This document shows, piece after piece, positions 1 to 7,931 of a stretch of DNA of 61,347 nt. Every line of letters starts with the position of its first letter. The stretch's first letter is position 1. Both the position numbers and the translations under genes were made by a program. The notes beneath the pieces are model-generated. The model ran no database searches and had not been told where the DNA came from. It saw only the letters and a list, made by a program, of their open reading frames with translations. Source of the stretch: Pseudomonadota bacterium (GTDB taxonomy: Bacteria > Pseudomonadota > Alphaproteobacteria > Micavibrionales > UBA1664); assembly GCA_009926935.1 (NCBI GenBank), contig RFNZ01000011.1:1-61347 (forward strand), written 5' to 3'.

Positions 1-40
1 GTCCTTAGTGAATCTTAGCGCCCTTAGCGGTAAAAAAACG
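1..40 (-). repeat. Degenerate CGC(T)AAG-type interspersed repeat
   Basis: Read on the minus strand this is a T-run followed by ACCGC and spaced AAG triplets about 9 bases apart (TACCGCTAAGGGCGCTAAG and onward). A clearly related unit, TACCGCGAAGGCGCGAAG, lies at 56400-56430. Both sit beside a second, palindromic repeat. No gene is visible in bases 1-103. Confidence 0.5.
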
Positions 41-59
41 ACCGTCGAACTTCCTTTAT

Positions 60-91
60 CATGGATTCCGGCTTTCGTCGGAATGACGGGA
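60..91. repeat. Half copy of a palindromic interspersed repeat
   Basis: TGGATTCCGGCTTTCGTCGG followed by AATGAC matches the right arm of the repeat at 51664-51752 (GGATTCCGGCCTTCGCCGG). It resembles arms inside pepN (19667-19754) and after smc (40449-40537). Only one arm is present before the window edge and tmk. Confidence 0.6.
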
Positions 92-103
92 TAAGGGGCA
101 GCC

Positions 104-724
104 CTAAATGTGCTTGCAGATGTCTTGAAAAACTTGGTCGATGGATTGTGTGGCATCGATGACGCGGCATCGGGATGGGTTTTTGGCGGCGATGTCGAGG
201 AAGCCTTGGCGTAATGCTTCGTGGAATGCGAGTGCCTTGCCTTCAAGCCTATCCTGCACGCCGCCGGATTTGGCAAGGCGGCCCGCGGCGCGACCCAAGC
301 CTATATTGGCGGGCAAATCGAGAATGAATGTTATATCGGGCTCGAAGTCACCAATCGCGATTGTTTTAAGTTGTTCCAGCACAGCTTTATCCATGCCGCC
401 TGCATAACCTTGGTAGGCGCGCGTGCTATCAGTAAAGCGGTCGCAGATCACGATTTTGCCAGCATCGAGTGCGGGCTTAATACAGTCCCGCACATGCATG
501 GCGCGGGCAGCGAATAGTAACATGCATTCGGCCACCGGCGACCACGTGCCGTTACTATCCATGAACAGGGCGCGGATTTTTTCGGCCTCCGGCGTACCGC
601 CGGGCTCGCGCGTGAGTACAACCTCGCGGCCTTTTTGCTCAAGATACTCTTTAAGCTTACGGGACTGGGTGGACTTGCCGCCACCCTCCCCGCCTTCCAG
701 TGTGATGAATAAGCCCTTGGTCAC
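104..724 (-). CDS. tmk: Thymidylate kinase (dTMP kinase)
   Basis: Phosphorylates dTMP to dTDP with ATP in the cytoplasm, an essential step in dTTP synthesis. The 206-residue length is typical. A P-loop GGEGGGKST lies at about residues 10-18, TREPGG follows at about 39-44, and the DR(F/Y) motif is present as CDRFTDST near residue 95. The start is GTG at 724-722, which overlaps the TGA of the upstream dacA by four bases (GTGA). This implies translational coupling on the minus strand. In many proteobacteria tmk is followed by holB; here the gene ends 103 bp from the window edge, so that cannot be seen. Confidence 0.97.
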   Translation of the reverse strand: MTKGLFITLEGGEGGGKSTQSRKLKEYLEQKGREVVLTREPGGTPEAEKIRALFMDSNGTWSPVAECMLLFAARAMHVRDCIKPALDAGKIVICDRFTDSTRAYQGYAGGMDKAVLEQLKTIAIGDFEPDITFILDLPANIGLGRAAGRLAKSGGVQDRLEGKALAFHEALRQGFLDIAAKNPSRCRVIDATQSIDQVFQDICKHI

Positions 725-1854
725 TTATTTTTGGCTGCCTGAATGATTTTATCGAATGTAAGCCCGATAAAGCCCTTCTGGTCAACTGTCTGCCCTGCCA
801 CCATCGGGTATTCCTGCGGGGCGATGCCTGGGCCGGATACAACGACAGTGCCGACCTGCTGGCCCACCTTGATAGGTGCGACAAGCGGGGACATGTAGCG
901 GATTTTTATCGAAAGATCGCTTGCGGAGAGTGTTGCGGGGATAGTGGCCACGGCATCCTTACCAGCGGTCAATGTTACGGTATCTGACTTACCGTAGACG
1001 ACAGGTGCCTCACCAAGAGCCTGCCCTGTTTTAAGGAGGCGGCCGATTTTGAAGCTATCGAGCGCCCAGTTCATGAGGCGGATACTCTCTTTTTCGCGTT
1101 CCTCGGCTGAAGGCAGGCCAGCCACAACCATGATCACGCGCCGCCCGCCGCGAACGGCGGAGCCTATGAGGCAATAACCCGCCTCTGCCGTATGGCCGGT
1201 TTTGACGCCGTCCGCACCCTCGACCTTACCCAAAAGGGGGTTGCGGTTTTGCTGGGTGATGTTGTTGTAGGAAAATTCGGGGATGGAGTAATACTTGTAC
1301 TCTTCCGGATAGTCGTTGATGAGGTGCCATGCGAGTACTGCCAGATCACGCGGGGTTGAGTAGTGATTGGGGTCTGGCATACCGCTTGCGTTCATGAAGT
1401 TGGTGCCTTTGAGATCGTAAAGGCGGGCACGGTCATTCATCATTCCGGCAAAGCGTTCCTCCGATTCAGCGACACCTTCAGCCAACACAACCGTCGCATC
1501 GTTACCGGACTGGACGATGACGCCCTTAATGAGATCCTCGACCGGAATTTGCTTACCGACCTCGATAAACATTTTCGAGCCTTCCATCTTCCAGGCTTTT
1601 TCGGACACGGGAAGCGTGCTGCCTAGGCTCAGCTGGCCATCCTTGATGGCCTGAAAAACGACGGCCATCGTCATGATTTTTGACATCGAGGCCGTTGGAA
1701 TGCGCTGCTCAGAATTTTTTTCAAGCAGGATCGCGCCCGTGGTGGCATCGATGATATACGCGGCTTTAGCCGATGTATCCATGGCTGCGCTAGCCATAAG
1801 CGGGGAAATTACGAGAGACAAAACCAGAGCGAGACCGAACCATACGCGGCGCAT
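721..1854 (-). CDS. dacA: D-alanyl-D-alanine carboxypeptidase, PBP5/6 family
   Basis: Periplasmic serine peptidase (S11 family) that trims the terminal D-Ala from peptidoglycan pentapeptides. A signal peptide covers about residues 1-23, ending ASAA. The three penicillin-binding motifs are visible: SMSK at 56-59 with Ser56 as nucleophile, SGN near 116, and KTG in GVKTGHT near 219. The C-terminal 100 residues resemble the PBP5 C-terminal beta domain and the family's amphipathic anchor. At 377 residues it is normal length. It overlaps tmk by four bases and follows rlpA and mltB on the same strand, giving a cell-wall gene group. The exact paralogue (dacA, dacC or dacF) cannot be decided from sequence alone. 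Confidence 0.95.
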   Translation of the reverse strand: MRRVWFGLALVLSLVISPLMASAAMDTSAKAAYIIDATTGAILLEKNSEQRIPTASMSKIMTMAVVFQAIKDGQLSLGSTLPVSEKAWKMEGSKMFIEVGKQIPVEDLIKGVIVQSGNDATVVLAEGVAESEERFAGMMNDRARLYDLKGTNFMNASGMPDPNHYSTPRDLAVLAWHLINDYPEEYKYYSIPEFSYNNITQQNRNPLLGKVEGADGVKTGHTAEAGYCLIGSAVRGGRRVIMVVAGLPSAEEREKESIRLMNWALDSFKIGRLLKTGQALGEAPVVYGKSDTVTLTAGKDAVATIPATLSASDLSIKIRYMSPLVAPIKVGQQVGTVVVSGPGIAPQEYPMVAGQTVDQKGFIGLTFDKIIQAAKNK

Positions 1855-1884
1855 TTATTTTTTCCTATTGGTGAATGTTTTTCG

Positions 1885-3051
1885 TCAGTTTTCCGAGATG
1901 ACGATCGAGGCCTGACGACCTTGCCGCTGGAGAGTATTCACGAGCGCGTCTGCTTTTTCAACACTCTCGAATGGACCTATCCTCAGCCTATAGTAGGGCT
2001 GCCCTCCCAACCTCGCCTCAATGATTTTATGCGGGCCGTAGGGTGCCACCGCCTGTGCCGCTTTTTGAGCATTGGACTGAGATGTAAATGCGCCTGCCTG
2101 AACGTAAACGGCTGTCGGCCTTATGGATGCTGGCCTGTAGACAGGCTTTGGCGCAACGCTTGCCGTATCCAGGGTAGCCAGAGGGATATCCGGATGGCGG
2201 AAGTTATCGGAACGCGTGCGGGTTATGACCGGCTCGCGCATTGTATCATCCCGACGCTGCGGGGGCATGGAAGGCGGGTACGGTGTGCCATCCGCCGCGT
2301 ACTCTGGGCCTGCGGCAGGCGCAATTGTGTCGATTGGCGGAATCGTAGGCTGTGGCGACGGGTTCCAGGCTATGGCTTGTTCGACTGGTGATGCGGGCTC
2401 GTAAGGCGGGCGGACTGTTTCTATACCGGCATCGGACATTTGGTAGTGGTCATTGCTGGCAAGCCTTATGTTTTGAGGCTCGGCCTTGGCAAACTCGCTT
2501 GGATAGAAGGCGGCAAAACGCTCATCGAGCATACCTGTCTCGTTTACTGCGATTTCAGCGCCTCTTGTATCGATTTTGCGGCGGGCCGCTTCGGCCAATG
2601 CCTGACTTTCGGGCCCAAGAACCTGAATCATGACCCTAGCCGTACCGGCTCTCCTGAAATCAAGTGCCTCGGCTGCGCCTTTTGAGACATCGATGATCCG
2701 GTTACCGTGGAACGGGCCGCGGTCCGTAACCCTTACGACCACCGAGCGACCGTTATCAAGATTGGTCACGCGCACGAGAGACGGCAGCTGAAGTGTTTTG
2801 TGAGCCGCTGTGAACTCGTTTTCATCGAACCGCTCGCCATTGGCGGTTTTTTTACCGTGGAATCCCGGACCATACCAGGATGCGAGTCCGGTCTCGGTGT
2901 GTGTGTAATTCTCTTCCGGGTAATAGGTGCGGCCGTTGATGGTGTACGGTTTGCCGACCTTGAAGCGCCCGACGCTGGTATCATTTGATGCACAGGCTGT
3001 GAGGCCAAGCATTGCTACCAACATCGTGAGCGCAAGGATGCGCTTTTTCAC
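1885..3051 (-). CDS. rlpA: RlpA-type septal lytic transglycosylase with SPOR domain
   Basis: Outer-membrane lipoprotein of the RlpA family; characterised members cleave stem-peptide-free glycan at the septum. A lipobox LTAC ends the signal peptide (Cys20), so lipidation is expected. The double-psi beta-barrel domain carries ASWYGPGFHGKKTANGE near residues 56-72 and VTDRGPF with RIIDVSK near 108-125. A Pro-rich linker follows, then a SPOR domain over about the last 75 residues (VQAGAFTSQSNAQKAAQ), which normally binds denuded septal glycan. The start is GTG at 3051; no ATG gives a complete lipoprotein signal. It lies between mltB and dacA on the same strand with gaps of about 30 bp. Confidence 0.93.
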   Translation of the reverse strand: MKKRILALTMLVAMLGLTACASNDTSVGRFKVGKPYTINGRTYYPEENYTHTETGLASWYGPGFHGKKTANGERFDENEFTAAHKTLQLPSLVRVTNLDNGRSVVVRVTDRGPFHGNRIIDVSKGAAEALDFRRAGTARVMIQVLGPESQALAEAARRKIDTRGAEIAVNETGMLDERFAAFYPSEFAKAEPQNIRLASNDHYQMSDAGIETVRPPYEPASPVEQAIAWNPSPQPTIPPIDTIAPAAGPEYAADGTPYPPSMPPQRRDDTMREPVITRTRSDNFRHPDIPLATLDTASVAPKPVYRPASIRPTAVYVQAGAFTSQSNAQKAAQAVAPYGPHKIIEARLGGQPYYRLRIGPFESVEKADALVNTLQRQGRQASIVISEN

Positions 3052-3081
3052 TCAGACACCTAAGAGTTGTTGACCCTAGTA

Positions 3082-4059
3082 TTATCTCGCAGGTGCAAGC
3101 GCATCTGCAAGTAAGCCCACGCTCGTAGCAAAATATGTGGATCTATTCCAGTGCATTATCACGTTATAGTTTTCATATACCAAGAACGTTTGAGAACCGG
3201 GGCCATCCGGTGCCACTAAAGCGGCTTTTGGGTTGCTGCCATCGGATGGCATTGGCAGTGCCCCGCCACCGGGTAGCTGAACGCCGCGCTGACGCCACTC
3301 GGAGAGCGGGCGCATATTATCCCGGCCATAATAGGTTTCTGGCAAGTCATGCCGAAGGCTTACAGCGCGACCCCAGCGTATATCGGGGTTCCAGCCCTCG
3401 GTGCGGAGATAATTAGCCATCGATGCAAAGACATCCGGCAAGGAATTCCAGATATCCGTATCGCCATCCCCATCGCCATCGACGGCGTATTTGTGATAGC
3501 TGGAGGGCATAAACTGGCACTGCCCCATGGCCCCTGCCCATGAACCAGACAGGGTTTGTGTACCGGTGTGACCTGCCTGCAAAATACGTAAGGCGCCTAT
3601 CAGCTCTTTTTCGAAAAACTCGGACCGACGCCCTTCATAAGCCAGCGTGGCGAGAGAGCTTACAACATCAAAACCGCCGGTGACTTTGCCGTAGCTAGTC
3701 TCGATACCCCAGAGAGCCACGATGTACTGGCGCGGAACGCCAAAGCGGGATTCCACCTGAGCGAGCAGGTGGGCATGGGTACGCATGAGCGCCTGCCCCT
3801 GCTCGATACGCTGGGTTGTGATCACGTTTTTTTTGTACTTGGTGAATGTGATTTTATGCTCGGGCTGCTTGCGGTCGAGCTCGATCACGCGGGGGAGATA
3901 CTCGACGCCCGCGAGGGTCCTATTAAGAAATGTTTGGGAGAGGCCCTCATAGGCGGCGCGCTGTTTGAAGCCCTGAAGCCAGTAAGGAAACCCCGCCTCA
4001 TCGGCCAGCGCTGGCGTTGCTGACAATAAAAAGACTATTACTAAAACGACATGGCGCAT
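3082..4059 (-). CDS. mltB: Lytic murein transglycosylase, MltB family
   Basis: Cleaves the glycan backbone of peptidoglycan to 1,6-anhydro ends. Family motifs visible are ALWGIETSYG (catalytic Glu), GAMGQCQFMPSSY and a DGDGDGD loop. The chosen ATG at 4059 gives MRHVVLVIVFLLSATPALA, a good signal peptide ending ALA, with no lipobox Cys, so it is probably soluble periplasmic. An in-frame ATG at 4074 adds five residues. The purine run AAGAAGGA touches the 4059 ATG, so the start remains ambiguous by five codons. The gene leads the minus-strand group mltB-rlpA-dacA-tmk. Confidence 0.93.
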   Translation of the reverse strand: MRHVVLVIVFLLSATPALADEAGFPYWLQGFKQRAAYEGLSQTFLNRTLAGVEYLPRVIELDRKQPEHKITFTKYKKNVITTQRIEQGQALMRTHAHLLAQVESRFGVPRQYIVALWGIETSYGKVTGGFDVVSSLATLAYEGRRSEFFEKELIGALRILQAGHTGTQTLSGSWAGAMGQCQFMPSSYHKYAVDGDGDGDTDIWNSLPDVFASMANYLRTEGWNPDIRWGRAVSLRHDLPETYYGRDNMRPLSEWRQRGVQLPGGGALPMPSDGSNPKAALVAPDGPGSQTFLVYENYNVIMHWNRSTYFATSVGLLADALAPAR

Positions 4060-4204
4060 TCCTTCTTTTAGCATCCGGCAAACAAAAAACAGCAATATTC
4101 TTTGATACTCCCCGCTATTTTATAAGTTGCTTTGATAATATGATTATGTTAAGTTTTTTCAAATTTGAGATTATTGAGAGGTCAAATGTCTACTACGCGC
4201 GCCC

Positions 4205-5029
4205 TTGTTCTTACAGCCCTCCTCGCCGGCAACTACACCTGCCGATGCAGCGTGTAACGCGACGGCTGCGGATACGGCCAGAGTTATGGATCAGGTTAGC
4301 TTTCTCAACCAATTACCTTTTGTGAAGCAGTACCAAAAAATTGGTACATTTAAAGCGGTCTCTACAGAAAAATGTGGCGCAGGAGGAAAAGGCAAGCAAG
4401 AACCCGGTTTTCAAGTTAATGCCAATGCCTCACTTGCTGAATTATCCGCTATTTTGCCTGGCATTGAGAAGATAAAAAATACTGGCGATGGCTGGCAAAA
4501 ATACGCCGTTGACTCGATGATTGAGGCCATCGGAAGCCGAATTAACTCTTTACGCTCTGATGTTGAGCAAGCCCGACAAGCGGCTTTGGCAGCGGAGGCT
4601 GCAAAACGCCCATGTACTGGCCTTTCCGTTAGCCCTGTTGTCATGGTTGAACTTAATAAGGCCGCGAAAGTGGACACCATAGAGCCGCTCGCCACCCAAG
4701 GCTCTAGGCAAGGGGTTTGTATCGGAGAAAATGAGTGGCATGAATTTGAGCTAACTGACCCGGCCGCCCAAACGGCCATGAAGTTTACTGACGTCCTTTT
4801 TGTAAGGACGGCTGTTGCGGACCTCACGACACCTACTTTCGCGCGTCATGAGAACCCGAAACCTGCCTCTGTCAAGACCATCGTACCCTTGTTTACATTG
4901 GCAGATTTACAAGCGCGTGGCGAACTACGCTGCGCCGGTGCTGCTAATACACGCTGCTCAATTAGCGTTCGTTTTACCAGAGCCGAGATTGCTGCTATTA
5001 GGCAGGCTGGCGGCTTCGCGGTTAAGTAG
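4205..5029 (+). CDS. Unknown exported protein; signal peptide apparently frameshifted
   Basis: I do not recognise the family. The open frame begins at TTG 4205 without a usable ribosome site and encodes 274 residues. It has a predicted helical stretch (about 95-140) and several Cys residues. Upstream in another frame, ATG 4186 has a good site (GAGAGG, 7 nt away) and encodes MSTTRALVLTALLAG, a typical signal peptide. It then runs into TAA at 4255. A one-base shift near 4220-4230 would join that signal to ATTPADAACNA. So this is either a recently broken gene, a sequence error, or a real frameshift. The 3' end overlaps the convergent YdcF-type gene by 72 bp. Confidence 0.55.
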   Translation: MFLQPSSPATTPADAACNATAADTARVMDQVSFLNQLPFVKQYQKIGTFKAVSTEKCGAGGKGKQEPGFQVNANASLAELSAILPGIEKIKNTGDGWQKYAVDSMIEAIGSRINSLRSDVEQARQAALAAEAAKRPCTGLSVSPVVMVELNKAAKVDTIEPLATQGSRQGVCIGENEWHEFELTDPAAQTAMKFTDVLFVRTAVADLTTPTFARHENPKPASVKTIVPLFTLADLQARGELRCAGAANTRCSISVRFTRAEIAAIRQAGGFAVK

Positions 5030-5827
5030 AAGCGCAGCCTGCTTATCTGATACCCACCTCCCCATCAGCGCGTAGAACATCGTACCCGCGACTTCGCGGA
5101 TGGCTGTGTTGGCTAGGTTGAGATTGTTAAGAAAGTTGGCTTTGAAGGGCACATTATCGCCGGGCTGAGTTAGATAATCGGACGGGACGCCGATCACCCC
5201 ATCCCACCCTGCCGCCCTAAAAACGCCAAGGGCGCGCGGCATGTGCCAGGCGGATGTTATAAGAAGCCAGGTTTGGCCTGGTTTCGGTTTTAGAAGCTCT
5301 TTTGTTAGGGTTGCGTTTTCCCATGTGTTTTTGGATTTGTCCTCGATGACAAGGCGCGTGCGTGTGTAGGCGCGCATCCTCTCTAGCATCGGTTTTATCA
5401 ACTGGCCTTCCGGTGTGCCTGTTTGCTCGAGCTTGCCAATACCCGAGGTAAAAATAAGTTTGGCATAAGGGTAGCGCTGAGCCATATCGGTGAAGGCAAA
5501 AAGCCTATCCGCCGAGGCTTCCAACTGCGGGATACCGCGTAATGTGCCCATATCGGTATCGATAAACCCGCCGAGAAGGATGATACCATCCACCTTGCGG
5601 GGGAGTTCGGTTGGCATCGGGGCGCGGGCTTCTAGGTTATGCAGAATGTGCTGGCCCGTGGGCAGTACCCCAAAGACTACCAGTACAAGCCAGCCTGCAA
5701 TACCAAGACGCTGCGCCAGCCTGTTGCGGCACTTGTAAATGGCCAGCATAGCGCCCGTAAGCAGCAAGATAGCCACGTTGAGTGGGGCCAAGACGAAAAA
5801 CAGTACTTTTGACAAGACAAAGGTCAT
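4958..5827 (-). CDS. YdcF/ElyC-type DUF218 envelope protein
   Basis: The DUF218 family includes E. coli ElyC (envelope biogenesis) and the related YdcF and SanA; the biochemical role is not settled. Two N-terminal membrane helices occupy about residues 5-27 and 40-62. The DUF218 core follows, with DGIILLGG (about 81-88), KLIFTSGIG, a conserved EDKSKNTWENA (about 160-170) and WLLITSAWHMPRA. The length of 289 residues fits the family. The start is ATG 5827, 40 bp upstream of a divergent tRNA-Ser. Its last 72 bp overlap the convergent gene at 4205-5029. Confidence 0.85.
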   Translation of the reverse strand: MTFVLSKVLFFVLAPLNVAILLLTGAMLAIYKCRNRLAQRLGIAGWLVLVVFGVLPTGQHILHNLEARAPMPTELPRKVDGIILLGGFIDTDMGTLRGIPQLEASADRLFAFTDMAQRYPYAKLIFTSGIGKLEQTGTPEGQLIKPMLERMRAYTRTRLVIEDKSKNTWENATLTKELLKPKPGQTWLLITSAWHMPRALGVFRAAGWDGVIGVPSDYLTQPGDNVPFKANFLNNLNLANTAIREVAGTMFYALMGRWVSDKQAALLLNREAASLPNSSNLGSGKTNAN

Positions 5828-5867
5828 GGTGTTGATTATAAAGCGTTCGCGAGTTCATCGCAAAGAC

Positions 5868-5957
5868 GGATGGGTGGCCGAGCGGTTGATGGCACTAGTC
5901 TTGAAAACTAGCGACCCTTCACGGGGTTCGTGAGTTCGAATCTCACCCCATCCGCCA
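5868..5957 (+). tRNA. tRNA-Ser (anticodon UGA)
   Basis: A complete class II tRNA of 90 nt with encoded CCA. The acceptor 5' strand GGATGGG (5868-5874) pairs with CCCATCC (5947-5953), followed by discriminator G and CCA. The anticodon arm is CTAGT/ACTAG around loop CTTGAAA, giving anticodon TGA. A long variable arm follows, then T-loop GAGTTCGAATCTC. Its 3' part recurs at 7801-7856 and 7901-7927, so this gene looks like the integration target of a small island. Confidence 0.97.
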
Positions 5958-5963
5958 TATTTC

Positions 5964-6659
5964 TTAACGGCTTTTTCTAAATTCTTTGCTTTTATGGTCG
6001 CCGCCACGCGATTTAGGGGTAGCGTGAATGCCACTACGCTTCTCGAGGCTTTCAATGAACTCTTTGCTGCCTAGCGCCCAACTGCCAAGGCTAGCTGCCC
6101 GTATATCACAGAACTCAGCACCTTCACTCAGCCTGAATAAGGCGCGGTAGGATTTCTGGCGATCCTTACCCAAAGACAGATAAAGCAAATGGGGCGTGAT
6201 CAGATTATCCGCTTTGTTCAGGCCGTTGGTGTGATAGCTAGACCAAGGGTAGTTCTCGAGCTTACTTACCATGCGGGCACGGACTGGATTTTTTTCGATA
6301 TATCGCATGCAACATAACAAATACGTATTAGCATCGATCAGCGATGCCTTGAAGCGCACCTCCCACAGAGTGCCCGTACGTCCATACTTTTTATTGATGT
6401 AATGGGCGTAATTGCGACCCAGAGTCTGCATCATTTTGGATAAACTGACATTCATGCGCGGCGTTACAAGGATGTGCACATGATTTGTCATCAAGCAGTA
6501 GGCATGGGTGGCACAGCCGAAGCGCTCCGATGCATCCTGCATGTACTCCTTGTATTGTAAATAATCATCTTCCTTAAAGAAAATCACCGCGCGATTGTTG
6601 CCCCGCTGCGTGATGTGGCAGGGCACACCTTCAAGCACTATACGTTCACGCCTAGCCAT
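5964..6659 (-). CDS. REP-associated tyrosine transposase (Y1/HUH, IS200-like)
   Basis: Single-strand DNA transposase of the RAYT group, which in other bacteria is linked to REP palindromes. The 231 residues carry the HUH pair His60 and His62 (MTNHVHILV). A GRNYAHYIN segment (84-87) supplies candidate catalytic tyrosines, and it is followed by RTGTLWE, typical of the group. MRYIEKNPVRARM and YPWSSY are also hallmark motifs. The stop lies six bases past the tRNA-Ser. Upstream of the start, a GGGTCAG/CTGACCC inverted repeat sits at 6691-6714, and a related hairpin lies far away at 57157-57205. No IS ends are obvious, in line with a domesticated RAYT. Confidence 0.92.
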   Translation of the reverse strand: MARRERIVLEGVPCHITQRGNNRAVIFFKEDDYLQYKEYMQDASERFGCATHAYCLMTNHVHILVTPRMNVSLSKMMQTLGRNYAHYINKKYGRTGTLWEVRFKASLIDANTYLLCCMRYIEKNPVRARMVSKLENYPWSSYHTNGLNKADNLITPHLLYLSLGKDRQKSYRALFRLSEGAEFCDIRAASLGSWALGSKEFIESLEKRSGIHATPKSRGGDHKSKEFRKSR

Positions 6660-6690
6660 CTTTTTATCCGATACATTAAGTCAATCTACT

Positions 6691-6714
6691 CTGACCCCTT
6701 TGATTTTGGGTCAG
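6691..6714. repeat. REP-like inverted repeat upstream of the transposase
   Basis: CTGACCC at 6691-6697 is repeated inverted as GGGTCAG at 6708-6714 around a ten-base T-rich spacer. The GGGTCAG core also begins the long perfect palindrome at 57157-57205. RAYT proteins act on palindromes of this sort near their own genes, so this is a plausible substrate. That link is inference. Confidence 0.6.
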
Positions 6715-6865
6715 GAGCAGGCGATACGGAATCGAACAACCGGTCGTCTCGCGCACGTCCTTGCAGCGCGCTTAGAGCCACACCCAAAAAAGTTGCATTT
6801 TGAAAATGATGTAGGCTAATAGTTTATAGAATTTATCATAATAACAAACCTTGAGAAGGTGACCC

Positions 6866-7528
6866 ATGATTGATAGCAGATCAGTTAGCGCACGTCCTAA
6901 TGGTGAAGGTATAGCACCAAGGGAAAGACCCGCGGGCAGACCCAAGTTAGGCAGTATTTTCTACCCTCACGCTAGTGATCAGTATAGGGGCTGGCGCTAT
7001 TTCGAGACTGCCGAGCCTGACTTTACTCCCTTCCTCTTGTGCCCGCATGATCTTTACGAGGTCGAACCAGGTACTGAGAAGGACGTTCCAGATGGCTACT
7101 TCGGAACCAGGAGAGTCCCTGATAGACCGGAAAGAATCTATCGTTACCAACACTACGACAATGACCTCATCTCAGATGCAAATGCTCGCTACCCAACACT
7201 CAGCGAGTGGGAGGCAATCCACGCAGCGTATCAAGAAACTCTGTTCGACCCAGACAGTCCGCTCTATGCCGATCCGGAACTAAAAGAAGTATTTAAAGGA
7301 TTTTCTAGCGGGTTCTATTGGGTGAATGTTGATGCCAGCAAAACCGTTATCATTGGCACACCTTCCCCCGATATCACTCGCTTCAGAGATAGCAGGCTCT
7401 CCTTCAATCCTGTGAGTGGCGGGATCAATTCGGGACTTCAGAGTGCAAGAGTACGTCCTGTAGTGAGCTACCCAAGAAGAGCCCAGATGAGAAGAAGCGA
7501 TTCAATTTCTATAAATAGGCCAGCTTAG
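6866..7528 (+). CDS. Unknown protein, island cargo
   Basis: I do not recognise this 220-residue protein. The start is well supported: GAGAAGGTGACCC places a ribosome site directly before ATG 6866. No signal peptide or membrane helix is visible. The sequence is rich in Pro, Tyr and Arg. A central segment (YPTLSEWEAIHAAY, about 110-123, then GFYWVNVD and GTPSPDITRFRDSRLSF) has a loose look of Lcl/DUF1566-like repeats found in phage tail and adhesin proteins, but this is weak. The C-terminus is basic and low complexity. It lies alone between the transposase and the partial tRNA copies. A short GCCAGC/GCTGGC hairpin overlaps the stop codon (7519-7533). Confidence 0.7.
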   Translation: MIDSRSVSARPNGEGIAPRERPAGRPKLGSIFYPHASDQYRGWRYFETAEPDFTPFLLCPHDLYEVEPGTEKDVPDGYFGTRRVPDRPERIYRYQHYDNDLISDANARYPTLSEWEAIHAAYQETLFDPDSPLYADPELKEVFKGFSSGFYWVNVDASKTVIIGTPSPDITRFRDSRLSFNPVSGGINSGLQSARVRPVVSYPRRAQMRRSDSISINRPA

Positions 7529-7800
7529 CTGGCTCTTTGCCGATTGGAGTCAGGCTTAGCGTAAGTTAAAGGCATTGGCTTGTCGATGCGAGATACTGTC
7601 GATAAGCGCCCTACGCGCTGCGTGGTTAGTAACTACTCGCGACCATCCCTGGGACACGATCAATGAGCGCCTACATGTTGTGCAAGGACTCTTTTTCAAA
7701 GCTGCTGACAGCCTTTTTAACGTACCTAAATTTGGGCCAATCTGTATTCTGCCAAATTCAAACCATGAGTTATAGAGCTTCTTTATTGGGAAAAAATCTC

Positions 7801-7856
7801 GAAAACTTGCGACCCTTCACGGGGTTCGTGAGTTCGAATCTCACCCCATCCGCCAT
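7801..7856 (+). repeat. Partial copy of tRNA-Ser 3' half (putative att site)
   Basis: This 56-base segment matches 5903-5958 of the tRNA-Ser locus with one mismatch (T7808 against A5910). It covers the 3' side of the anticodon arm, the variable arm, the T arm and the acceptor end with CCA. The 5' half of the tRNA is absent, so it is not a gene. It lies 1.9 kb downstream of the intact tRNA in the same orientation, as expected for an attachment-site duplication. The surrounding gap (7529-7931) has no convincing gene. Confidence 0.85.
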
Positions 7857-7900
7857 GTTTTCGATACTCACGACTGATTGATGCGCGCAACGCGCGCGGG

Positions 7901-7927
7901 GAGTTCGAATCTCACCCCATCCGCCAT
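7901..7927 (+). repeat. Second, shorter copy of tRNA-Ser 3' end (putative att site)
   Basis: These 27 bases match 5932-5958 (T arm 3' side and acceptor end) exactly. Downstream it continues GTTTTC, as the copy at 7801-7856 also does, so those two share 33 bases. The intact tRNA is instead followed by ATTTCTT. This copy is therefore a candidate for the original right flank. A GCGCGC-AAC-GCGCGC hairpin precedes it. The histidine kinase stop codon begins four bases later. Confidence 0.8.
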
Positions 7928-7931
7928 GTTT

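Noticed and set aside
6714..6800. Possible degenerate tRNA remnant on the minus strand (TTCGATTC loop and CTGCAAG)
   Set aside because: The T stem and acceptor do not pair and no matching 5' strand is present.
7575..7775. 66-codon frame in the gap before the tRNA copies
   Set aside because: No ribosome site, no recognisable sequence; probably decayed island DNA.
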